From Thermoplasmatota archaeon (GTDB taxonomy: Archaea > Thermoplasmatota > Poseidoniia > Poseidoniales > Poseidoniaceae), in the NCBI GenBank assembly GCA_030830875.1, contig JAURMD010000060.1, forward strand, positions 1 through 32,753: DNA of 32,753 nt, given 5' to 3'. The translations under genes were made by a program, and so were the position numbers. The notes beneath the pieces are model-generated. The model ran no database searches. It was not told the DNA's origin and worked only from the letters and a program-made list of their open reading frames with translations. Positions 1 through 7,967 of this stretch are shown here, piece by piece (position 1 is the first letter of the stretch; every line of letters starts with the position of its first letter).

Positions 1-1393
1 TGCGTTTGAGGTAGGGCGTGCCGCAGACGTAGGGTTTGGTGGACATCAGCGGGCCGGTCGCGTAGGTCCCCATGCCGAGGACGTTGGGCTCGACCACCCA
101 ATCGTAGGCGTCTGTGAACATGGCCCAGAACCAGTCGGTGATCTCCCTTGGGCGCACGCCGAGCAGCGTCGCAAGGTTGGCGAGCACCATCAACCGCGGG
201 ATGTGGTGGGTCCAGCCGTCCTCCACCACCGCCTCCACCACCTGGTCCAAACAGGCCAAGCCGCTTGAGGTGCCCCAAAAGGCGGCAGGCAAGGGCACGT
301 TCGCGCCGAGGGCATCCACGGCCGACGCAGGCGCGGCCCAGTCGCCCGCCCATCCCGAGCCGGGGCGGGCGTCCGTGCTGAAGGCAACCTGCACGCCGTC
401 GCGCAACCCGTCGGTCGCTTCGTGGACGTGGCGGACGAATTCGCGCCAGCCAAGCACCTGTCGGATGAAGCCCTCCCGGCTGTTCAACGGCAGGTCCGCG
501 GTCTCGACATCGGCGACCACTTCAGCGGGGAGCAGGCGCGAGAGGTTGAGCAGCGCGGCGATTCGCGTGTGGAAAAGCGAGCGGTGCTCGCTGGTCATTG
601 CGTCCTCGTAGGGCCCGAACCACGGCATCGCCTCCTTGAGGGCCCACGCCCATGCCCGTCGGGCGTCCTCCGCGCTTGCGGGCAGGTCGTCGGGCGTCAC
701 CCGTCCCGGATGGTGGCCGTACCGGGTGCAGACGAGGTCGACCACCTCCGCGGTGATCTCGTCTGGGGGGAAGCGAGGTATGTCGGGAAGCGGCACGGCG
801 CCGTCCCATGGCAATCGGTTCTCCGCGTCGAAGGACCACGCTCCACCCTCGGGTGTGCCGTCCTCGGTGAGCAGCACCCCCGTCCATGTACGCGCCGCCC
901 GGTAGAAGGCGTCCATGCGCCACGGGCGGCGGTCGCCCACCGCCTTCTGGAAGAGATCGTGGCCCGTCATCCAACCGGTGTGCGGGTGCAGCAGCAGACG
1001 GCCTTCCTCCACCAGCGGCTGCAGGGCGACCCTGGTTTCGCGCTCTGCCCAACGCATCGCGTGGAGTGGCCCCACCTCGTCGGCCACCTCTGCGAGGACC
1101 GCTTCGTAGGGACGCTCGTCGTGCAGGACCCGAACGGGGTGGCCGGCCGCTTGGGCCTCGAGGGCGAAATGGCGCAGGTTGGTCAGCAGCAGCGCCAACT
1201 TCTGCTGATGGTAGGGGCGCTGGCGCGCTTTCCAGGAGGTTTCCACCAGCACGAGGCCGATGCGCGCACGGGTTTCGTCCGCAGCAGGTCGCCACGGCCC
1301 AAGGTCAAGGTGCAATTGGTCGACGTGGACGTAGCACCAGCGGTCCACCTCCACGCCCTCCGTGGGGCGCAACGCCGTGCGGAAGGCCCCCAT
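1..1393 (-). CDS. FeS-BCP/PhrB-type (6-4) photolyase / cryptochrome-like protein, C-terminus truncated by left window edge
   Basis: Hand translation of the minus strand from ATG at 1393: MGAFRTALRPTEGVEVDRWCYVHVDQLHLDLGPW... with MTSEHRSLFHTRIAALLNLSRLLP, NSREGFIRQVLGWREFVRHVH, SGLACLDQVVEAVVEDGWTHHIPRLMVLANLATLLGVRPREITDWFWAMFTDAYDWVVEPNVLGMGTYATG..MSTKPYVCGTPYLKR, characteristic of the bacterial/archaeal FeS photolyase family. Open to the left edge, so absent from the ORF track. ATG directly abuts the stop of the upstream gene (TGAATG). Confidence 0.9.
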   Translation of the reverse strand, partial: MGAFRTALRPTEGVEVDRWCYVHVDQLHLDLGPWRPAADETRARIGLVLVETSWKARQRPYHQQKLALLLTNLRHFALEAQAAGHPVRVLHDERPYEAVLAEVADEVGPLHAMRWAERETRVALQPLVEEGRLLLHPHTGWMTGHDLFQKAVGDRRPWRMDAFYRAARTWTGVLLTEDGTPEGGAWSFDAENRLPWDGAVPLPDIPRFPPDEITAEVVDLVCTRYGHHPGRVTPDDLPASAEDARRAWAWALKEAMPWFGPYEDAMTSEHRSLFHTRIAALLNLSRLLPAEVVADVETADLPLNSREGFIRQVLGWREFVRHVHEATDGLRDGVQVAFSTDARPGSGWAGDWAAPASAVDALGANVPLPAAFWGTSSGLACLDQVVEAVVEDGWTHHIPRLMVLANLATLLGVRPREITDWFWAMFTDAYDWVVEPNVLGMGTYATGPLMSTKPYVCGTPYLKR

Positions 1394-3712
1394 TCAGGCC
1401 CCCCATGCCGCGAGGTCGGTTTGCCGTGCCTGCACCGGCGGCCCTTTCGGTGACCACGGCCGAAGATGGAGGTCGGCCACGGCGCGCGCGGCGCTGTCGA
1501 GGGCAGCGCCGCCCGTGCCGATCGGCGCTCCAAAGGCGTCGCCGAGCAGCACGACGGGCCCCTCATGGACAACGTTCGAGGGCCCGTGCACCGGGCGTGA
1601 GAAGCGCCAGCGGTGAGCCGTCCATCCTTCGGTGCTGAGTCCAAGGTGCTCGGACACGAGCCGCGCGATGTCGCCGAGGTCCTCGTCCAGCCAAGGCTGG
1701 CTCGCTTCATGGTCCAGGCGCACGACGAGCCGTCCGTCGTGGACCTCAGTCGTCCATCCAGAAGGTGCGTCAGGGAGGATGGCCGGTTGAGGCCCCCATG
1801 CGATGAGCGAGGCTTCGCTGTGACCCTCGAGGCTGAGCGTTGAGACGAGGTCGCGCGCCTGTTCCAGCGGCACCGCGAGGAGCACGACATCGTGGTGCAC
1901 GTGGATTTCCTCGTCCCCGGCCCGGCCGCTGACCCATGCGCCGTCCTCGCCCGCTTCGATGGAGGTGATGCGGGTGCGCAACCGCACATCGAGGTCTTCC
2001 CCAAGGTGCTCCAGCAGGGCCGGCAGGCCTTGACGGGGGACGATGGAGGCTGACCCATCTCGAACCACGAGGCCGCGTTCCACCCAGTCGTCGACGTAGC
2101 GACGGCTCCATTCAGGAAGCCCGTCGAGCCGAGGTGCACCCATCGGGAAGGACGCGCCCTCGTCACCTCGGCGGTCGGCGAGGCGGCCGCTGGCACGCCC
2201 TCCCTTGTCCCACACCGTCACGCGATGCCCGAGGTCCTTCAGCAAGCGAGCGGCGAACCGCCCGGCCAGCCCACCACCAACCACGCCCACGTCAAGTGTG
2301 AGGCCCGTGCTCGGGGCCTCCGTCCACGCGCGGTAGCGGGCAAGGTCGATGCGTCGTGCGTGGTCGGCCGTCGGCCGACGCCGAACCCGTCCCATGCGGA
2401 GTTCGGGTGGGTCGAAGGGGCGGTCGAAGAGGCCGAAGCACCACTGCACGCCGGCGATGGAGGAGGCGTCGCGTCCGTCGAGCGCGTATCGGTCGTTCAG
2501 GGCGAGGGCGAGGTGCATCGCGGCTTCAGGGTCCTTGATCCACTGCGGGACGCCTTTGCCCCAGGTCATCCGGACGTTGTTGTGCATCACGCCGTGGCGC
2601 ACGAGCCCGCGCTGGGCAGCATCCCAAAGCGGGTCCATCGCTCGCCCACGCTCTACCTCGAGGGCCGAGCGCGTCGTTCCTGTGAAGGCTGAACGGTGCC
2701 ACGACGCCCGCGCCCACGCCGGCAGGTGCTCCCAGCCGTCCGCACGCTCCACGGCGTGAACGTGGTGCTGCGCGTGTTCGCGGAACACCAGCATCTCGTC
2801 GAGGAACTTCTCCGCCCCGTTCCCCCCGCGCTCAACGGCGTCCCGCACCACACGGGTGGCGGCCACCATGCCGAAGTGCAACCACGGGGACATCCCGCTG
2901 ACCCCCTCGCGTTCGGCCGCGTCGTTGCGGTGGCGATGGTACCGCGGCAGCCCTTCGTCGCACCATGCCGCCCATCGGGCGAGGCCGGCGCCCGCACCTC
3001 CGTGCAGGTCGGTCACGGGCACCACGGTTGCGTCGATGGCGCACGCTGAGAGCAGGGAGCGTCCCCCGTCGGCCGCGAGTTCGGAGCGCACGTCGACCGG
3101 TTTGAACGGGGGCCTCCACGCTTCAGCAAGCCGTCGGATTGGCACGTCACAACGTGGCCAAGGCAGACCAGCACGTCGCGTCATTTCCTTCGACGTTGCA
3201 TCGCGGAAGCGGAAGGGCCGGTCGAGGCTTCGGCCGAAAACAGGTCGAGGCAGCACGCAATGCGCATCCACTTCGATCAGGTGGCGCATGCCGGCCACGC
3301 GAACCGTCCACGCACGCCATGGTTCGAGGTCGGCCATGTCGGTGACGACCACGGCCGCGTGGGCCGCGAGGTCGAGCAGCGCCGGGCTTCGATGCCCTTC
3401 CCTCGCCACGTGCACGTGGTGATCAACACCGATGGCTTCAGCACGAGCCGCCACGTCGGCCGCCCCTTCCAGCAAGAAGCGGTGCAACCGGTAGGAGGCG
3501 TGCGGGTAGCGCTCGTCGATGCCGTGGTACACGAGGAGCGGCAGCTCGAGGCGATCGGCCATGCACCGGGCCACGTCGAAGGTGGGCGACTCGTCGAGCC
3601 GGATGGCGGTGCGCATCCAGTGCAGCACATACGCAGGCTCCGCTGCGGCGGGACCGGGTCGCTCGATGCAGCGCTCCGCGAGGTGGAGCGGCAGCCTCGC
3701 GGCGGCGAGCAT
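1394..3712 (-). CDS. Class II-like DNA photolyase fused to C-terminal FAD/NAD(P)-dependent (renalase/amine-oxidase-like) oxidoreductase
   Basis: ORF 1394..3790. N-terminal half has MSPWLHFGMVAA, FLDEMLVFREHAQHH, LWDAAQRGLVRHGVMHNNVRMTWGKGVPQWIKDPEAAMHLALALNDRYALDGRD (class II photolyase-like). C-terminal half has the Rossmann motif DVGVVGGGLAGRFAARLLKDLGHRVTVWDKGGRASGRLADRR and terminal FAD motif LLGDAFGAPIGTGGAALDSAARAVADL. The start at 3712 (MLAAARLPLHL) is more plausible than 3790, given the divergent gene at 3799. Confidence 0.9.
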   Translation of the reverse strand: MLAAARLPLHLAERCIERPGPAAAEPAYVLHWMRTAIRLDESPTFDVARCMADRLELPLLVYHGIDERYPHASYRLHRFLLEGAADVAARAEAIGVDHHVHVAREGHRSPALLDLAAHAAVVVTDMADLEPWRAWTVRVAGMRHLIEVDAHCVLPRPVFGRSLDRPFRFRDATSKEMTRRAGLPWPRCDVPIRRLAEAWRPPFKPVDVRSELAADGGRSLLSACAIDATVVPVTDLHGGAGAGLARWAAWCDEGLPRYHRHRNDAAEREGVSGMSPWLHFGMVAATRVVRDAVERGGNGAEKFLDEMLVFREHAQHHVHAVERADGWEHLPAWARASWHRSAFTGTTRSALEVERGRAMDPLWDAAQRGLVRHGVMHNNVRMTWGKGVPQWIKDPEAAMHLALALNDRYALDGRDASSIAGVQWCFGLFDRPFDPPELRMGRVRRRPTADHARRIDLARYRAWTEAPSTGLTLDVGVVGGGLAGRFAARLLKDLGHRVTVWDKGGRASGRLADRRGDEGASFPMGAPRLDGLPEWSRRYVDDWVERGLVVRDGSASIVPRQGLPALLEHLGEDLDVRLRTRITSIEAGEDGAWVSGRAGDEEIHVHHDVVLLAVPLEQARDLVSTLSLEGHSEASLIAWGPQPAILPDAPSGWTTEVHDGRLVVRLDHEASQPWLDEDLGDIARLVSEHLGLSTEGWTAHRWRFSRPVHGPSNVVHEGPVVLLGDAFGAPIGTGGAALDSAARAVADLHLRPWSPKGPPVQARQTDLAAWGA

Positions 3713-3798
3713 GGTCGGGACTCGTCGGCTCGCTCTTGAAGACCCGTCTCGACCCGCGCTCGCGGAGGCTTTGAGAGGGGGCCGCGGCACGCTACGCC

Positions 3799-5289
3799 AT
3801 GCGCGCCGTCGCCGTGCTGCTCTCCGTCCTGATGCTCGCCACCCCGCTGGCCGGCTGCCTCGGCAGCGAGGAAGCCGTCGAGGTTCCCGAGGCCGAGACC
3901 GTCACCGACGGCATTTGGGTGCACGACGGCCGCGGACTCCCGCTGGACCTCGAGCCCTTTGAGAGCACCTACTTCGTCAACGACGTGGGTGAACTTGGCC
4001 CAGAACCAAGCATCGGCGTGACCTCGTCTGGCTGCATCTTCTTCATCGCGCTTGAGAAGGTCATGCGCTCGTGCGACAACGGGCAAACGTGGGACAACAG
4101 CGCCGAGGGCGAGGTCACGCAGGCCCCCTCCACGAGCGACCCGTGGGGCTGGGTGGACCCGGTCACGGACCGCATCTTCAACGTCCAGATGGTCGGTTTG
4201 GCCACGACGTGGATAGGCTGGTCCGACGACGATGGCGAGACCTGGCTTGGCAATCCTCACGATTCAGGCCCCGTGCCGCTCAACGACCACATCAAACTCG
4301 CCACCGGTCCATGGACCGATGCTGGCTACGGCGCGCTCGGGGGGGTCAATCCCACCTACGAAACGGCCGTGTACTTCTGCTACAACAAGCTGGCCGGCAT
4401 CTTCTGCTATACCTCCTTTGACGGCGGTGCGACCTTCACCCTCGGAGGGCAGGCCTTCGGTTTGGTGACCACAAACGGTGGCCTGCATGGGGCCATTTCC
4501 GCGGCGCCCGACGGCACCGTGTACGTCCCGCCGCGTGTCGAGACGCCCACGTTGGTCGTCTCCAAGGACAATGGCCTCAACTGGGAAGAGAAGATCATGG
4601 GCACGGACGTCGGGACGCCGAACCCGCGCAAGAACTCCGAAATGGCGGCGGACGCGGACAGCAACGGCTTCCACGTCTGGACTGGGGGGGACCAAGGCGT
4701 CTACATGTCCCGAAGTTTCGACTCCGGCGATTCTTGGGAGCAGACCAGCCTGCGCATTTCCCCGCTGGACATCGTCTCCTCCGTCTTCCCGCAGATCATC
4801 GCCGGCGACCCCGGCCGCATCGCCGTGACCTACCTCGGCAGCGAGGACGGGGACCTGCTGAACACCACAGACATTGACGGCAGCCCGTGGAACGGGAACG
4901 CGCACTATGCGCCGGGCAACGCGACCTACCACCTCTACGTGACCTTCAGCCTCAACGCGCTTGACGAGAACCCTGTGTTCCAAACCATCCGCATCACGGA
5001 GGACCCGGTGCAGAAGGGCTCCATCTGCCTCAACAGCGGCGACTGCCGCGACATCGGGGGCTCCAACCGCAACCTGCTGGACTTCAACGACATCGTCATC
5101 GACCAGGACGGTCGAATCTTCATCGCCTACACCGACGGCTGCACCGGCGAGTGCACGACCATGGAGAACCCGATGGCGGAAAACTCGCGCGACCGGCTTG
5201 GAACGATGGCCTACCTCGCGACCGGGCCGAGCCTGTACGCCGACGTGGGCGACCTCACGCCGCTTGTCGAAGGCAACGCCTCTGCTTGA
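3799..5289 (+). CDS. Secreted lipoprotein with sialidase/BNR-like beta-propeller repeats
   Basis: Signal peptide and lipobox (MRAVAVLLSVLMLATPLAGC); Asp-box/BNR-like motifs: SCDNGQTWDN, WSDDDGETWLG, SFDGGATFT, SKDNGLNWEE, SFDSGDSWEQ. Confidence 0.85.
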   Translation: MRAVAVLLSVLMLATPLAGCLGSEEAVEVPEAETVTDGIWVHDGRGLPLDLEPFESTYFVNDVGELGPEPSIGVTSSGCIFFIALEKVMRSCDNGQTWDNSAEGEVTQAPSTSDPWGWVDPVTDRIFNVQMVGLATTWIGWSDDDGETWLGNPHDSGPVPLNDHIKLATGPWTDAGYGALGGVNPTYETAVYFCYNKLAGIFCYTSFDGGATFTLGGQAFGLVTTNGGLHGAISAAPDGTVYVPPRVETPTLVVSKDNGLNWEEKIMGTDVGTPNPRKNSEMAADADSNGFHVWTGGDQGVYMSRSFDSGDSWEQTSLRISPLDIVSSVFPQIIAGDPGRIAVTYLGSEDGDLLNTTDIDGSPWNGNAHYAPGNATYHLYVTFSLNALDENPVFQTIRITEDPVQKGSICLNSGDCRDIGGSNRNLLDFNDIVIDQDGRIFIAYTDGCTGECTTMENPMAENSRDRLGTMAYLATGPSLYADVGDLTPLVEGNASA

Positions 5290-6069
5290 TCATGGTCGAG
5301 GCCACGGGAAGAGGGCGGGGGTCGACGCCACCCATTCGGCGAAGCCGGGACGTGCCTCGAGGTCCTCCTCGGACATGCGCACCCCGGAGACCCAACGCAG
5401 CAGCAGCGTGAGCAGCAGCGGTCCGGCCAGCACGGGCCACGCCGACCAGCCCGCCACCGCAAGCGCGGCGAGGCCGAAGCCCCACCAGACCATGGCCTCG
5501 CCGAGGTGGTTCGGATGACGGACCACGGCAAAGAGGCCCGTCGTCAACAGGTGGCCGGGGCCCTCACGGGCGCGGAAGCGTCGCAGGGACTCGTCGGCCA
5601 CCGCCTCCAGAAGCAGGCCAAGGCCGACGAGCAGGCCGGCCGCCGCCATGAGCACGGTCGCGTAGGGCAGCGCCTCGCGCTGGTCCGCATCGAGCAGCGG
5701 CCGGAGGGGGGCCGCCACGACGAGCAGGATGAGGCCCTGCAGCAGGAAGACCTGCACAAGGCTGCCCCACCACCATCTCTCGCCCCAGCCTTCACGCATG
5801 CGGACGTAACGAGGGTCCTCGCCGCGCGACCGGGTCCGGAGGTGCAGGTGCGTCGCCAGCCGGAGCGCCCAGACAAGCAGAGCGCCGTAGGCCACCCAGC
5901 CGACGGCGTCCGTCCCGCCCTGCGCCACGAGCCGTGCGCTCGCCACGACGAGGAAGCCGAGCCCCCAGAGGACGTCCATGACCGTCACAAGGCCGCTGGC
6001 GACCGTGCGGATCCACGCGAGCACGACCATCGTCAGCACGGCCAAGGCTTCCCACGCGAGCGGTTCCAT
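5290..6069 (-). CDS. DUF1295 family membrane protein (steroid 5-alpha-reductase-like fold)
   Basis: Polytopic membrane protein with GPGHLLTTGLFAVVRHPNHLGEAMVWWGFGL and RTRSRGEDPRYVRMREGWGERWWWGSLVQVFLLQG, typical of DUF1295. Confidence 0.88.
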   Translation of the reverse strand: MEPLAWEALAVLTMVVLAWIRTVASGLVTVMDVLWGLGFLVVASARLVAQGGTDAVGWVAYGALLVWALRLATHLHLRTRSRGEDPRYVRMREGWGERWWWGSLVQVFLLQGLILLVVAAPLRPLLDADQREALPYATVLMAAAGLLVGLGLLLEAVADESLRRFRAREGPGHLLTTGLFAVVRHPNHLGEAMVWWGFGLAALAVAGWSAWPVLAGPLLLTLLLRWVSGVRMSEEDLEARPGFAEWVASTPALFPWPRP

Positions 6070-6269
6070 GAGGCGCTCGGACCCGCAGGCAGCGCATCAG
6101 CCCATCGCTGGTCAACGAGGAGGTGGCCGTAGGCGGTTCAAACCTAAACATCGACCCATGATGGGTGAGGGCGGGCGATGCAGCCAACGGGTTGGACCGC
6201 AGCCAACGGAGGCCAGCCAAGGGAAACCCGTGGCCAGTCGCCCGCGGGGGCACTGAGCCGCACAAAGAG

Positions 6270-6343
6270 CGGGCGATGCAGGATTCGAACCCACGTCTCC
6301 GGCTCCGAAGGCCGGAAGGATATCCAGACTACCCTAATCGCCC
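6270..6343 (-). tRNA. tRNA-Arg (anticodon TCG)
   Basis: Minus strand: acceptor GGGCGAT/ATCGCCC, D-stem GGGT/ATCC, anticodon arm CCGGC-CTTCGGA-GCCGG (anticodon TCG), T-arm GTGGG-TTCGAAT-CCTGC. No encoded CCA. Confidence 0.88.
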
Positions 6344-6348
6344 AGTGA

Positions 6349-6385
6349 ACCCTCCTGAGGGCCACCCTTCTTGAAGAAGGAGGGT
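6349..6385. other. Alternative inverted repeats near the YkgJ-family gene start
   Basis: ACCCTCCT (6349-6356) complementary to AGGAGGGT (6378-6385); nested palindrome CCTTCTT-G-AAGAAGG (6366-6380). Both include the AAGGAGG SD-like element. Confidence 0.5.
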
Positions 6386-6399
6386 GCGATGAGCAGGAT

Positions 6400-6807
6400 G
6401 TGTCGATGCGGTTGCCTTGCCTTGATCAGGGCTGCTCACGCTGCTGCCGGGACACAACGATGCCCATCTCACGGGACGAGGCTGCTCGCCTTTCACGAAG
6501 AACAGGCATGGCCGTCGAGGACTTCGCGTGGGAAAACGAACAGGGCGTCCTGACGCTTCTGAACGATGCTGAAACGCGTGCCTGCGTGTTTTTGGTCACC
6601 GAATCGGCGGCCGAAGACGCGCCGGGGTTGTGTGCGGTGCATGAGGACCGACCCGAAGGCTGCCGGCACTACCCCTTCGTGCTGAACGACGACGACGTTG
6701 CCGTGCTGGACGAGGGCTGCCCTTTCCCTGAAGCCTTTCCTCCGCCAGGGCCGGAAGAGGCTGCGGCCCTGCTCAACCTTGAGGAGCGCATGCTGCGAGG
6801 AGGATGA
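6400..6807 (+). CDS. YkgJ-family cysteine cluster protein (putative Zn/Fe-chelating)
   Basis: MRLPCLDQGCSRCCRDTTMPIS...CAVHEDRPEGCRHYPF: Cys pattern of YkgJ/CxxCxxCC family. Start GTG 6400 or ATG 6406. Confidence 0.85.
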   Translation: MSMRLPCLDQGCSRCCRDTTMPISRDEAARLSRRTGMAVEDFAWENEQGVLTLLNDAETRACVFLVTESAAEDAPGLCAVHEDRPEGCRHYPFVLNDDDVAVLDEGCPFPEAFPPPGPEEAAALLNLEERMLRGG

Positions 6808-7888
6808 GCCGGCCAAGGCTGCCGTGCACCTTGACGCTCCAGCGTCGGGGGTCGAGGGTCCAGGCCGAGGCTGCAAAGAGGTCGAGCACGTCCTGCCAAC
6901 TGCCGTGAAGCAGGTCGACCTCCACTGCTGGGTCCACGGCCCCTTCGTTGAGGTCAATGTCAAGCGGGTGGATTGGGAGGATGAGGCAACACCCCGCGCC
7001 TTCAGGCCCGACCTGCCCTGCCGTGCTTGCAAGCACCCTCGCCAGCAGGTCCCACGGGCCGTGCGAGCCGTGCGAATTACGACCGTATGGGGGGTCGAGC
7101 ACCAGCCCAGCGATGCGGCCAAGGGCGCTGCTCGGCAGCGTGTTCTCAAGGTCGGTGGCGTCCCCTTCAACGACAATGGCGTGCGCCGAGGTCACGGGTT
7201 GTGTCGCCCATGCGAGGTTGGTGCTGGCGCCTTCGACCATCCGAGGGTCGAGGTCGAGCGCCACCGTTTCGCGTCCGCTCAACGCGGCTTCGATGAGAAA
7301 GCCACCCGTTCCGGTCATCGCATCGAGCAGCACGCCTGAGCGAACACCAAGCGCGAGGTTGACGGCGGTCCGTGCAAGGTGCGGGTCCAGGCTCACGGGC
7401 CGGAAAAAAGGCCGTTCACCAGGGCGACGTGCTCCGATCCCGTCGTGGTCGACATGCCGTCGCCAGCCCCAGCCAAGGTGAGGGCCAGAAGCGTCGATGT
7501 GGACGTCAAGCACGTGGGCGGGAGCGGTGAGGTCGATGCTGGCTCCACGCTGCATCAACCGGCCTCCGAGGTCCTTCGCAAGGGCCTGCGTCGAACATCC
7601 CTCGACCTTTCCACCGAGGCGATGCACACGAACCGCAATCGGTCCCTGAGGAAAGCGAAGTTCGCTCATGATCTGATTCAGGGCCTCCTCGTGCCCCGTC
7701 CATCCGTCCATGCCGCCGCCGTCCATCACCGCATCGATGCCGGCTGCATGGACCATGGGCGGCGCTTCCCCAAGGAGGAGCCTGCCCCTCCGTTCGATGA
7801 CGCGCATGCCGAGCGCGGCGGCTTCGGCGGCGGCCAAGCCCGTGGTCAAGCCACGCAGGACGACGACGGCCCGCCCTTCGCCCTCCAT
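6773..7888 (-). CDS. THUMP-domain tRNA (guanine(10)-N2)-methyltransferase (TrmG10/Trm11-like)
   Basis: LARTAVNLALGVRSGVLLDAMTGTGGFLIEAALSGRETVALDLDPRMVEGASTNL and DPPYGRNSHG catalytic motif. Start assigned to MEGEGRAVVVLRG (7888); the ORF extends to 8044 but would overlap the divergent FEN1 gene. Confidence 0.88.
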   Translation of the reverse strand: MEGEGRAVVVLRGLTTGLAAAEAAALGMRVIERRGRLLLGEAPPMVHAAGIDAVMDGGGMDGWTGHEEALNQIMSELRFPQGPIAVRVHRLGGKVEGCSTQALAKDLGGRLMQRGASIDLTAPAHVLDVHIDASGPHLGWGWRRHVDHDGIGARRPGERPFFRPVSLDPHLARTAVNLALGVRSGVLLDAMTGTGGFLIEAALSGRETVALDLDPRMVEGASTNLAWATQPVTSAHAIVVEGDATDLENTLPSSALGRIAGLVLDPPYGRNSHGSHGPWDLLARVLASTAGQVGPEGAGCCLILPIHPLDIDLNEGAVDPAVEVDLLHGSWQDVLDLFAASAWTLDPRRWSVKVHGSLGRLILLAACAPQG

Positions 7889-7967
7889 GGACCCTCCAAG
7901 CGCTGCGCCCTTCTCATCCCTGCGGCCGAGCCGAAGCCTCTCAAGGGAGGAACCCCGCGTGGATTCC

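Noticed and set aside
422-1453. 343-aa plus-strand ORF, and overlapping ORFs 114..611, 886..1638 and 522..1295
   Set aside because: All overlap the convincingly translated FeS photolyase on the minus strand; compositionally biased and motif-free.
3277-4260. 327-aa minus-strand ORF spanning the photolyase and lipoprotein starts
   Set aside because: Crosses two well-supported genes in the wrong frame/strand; shadow ORF.
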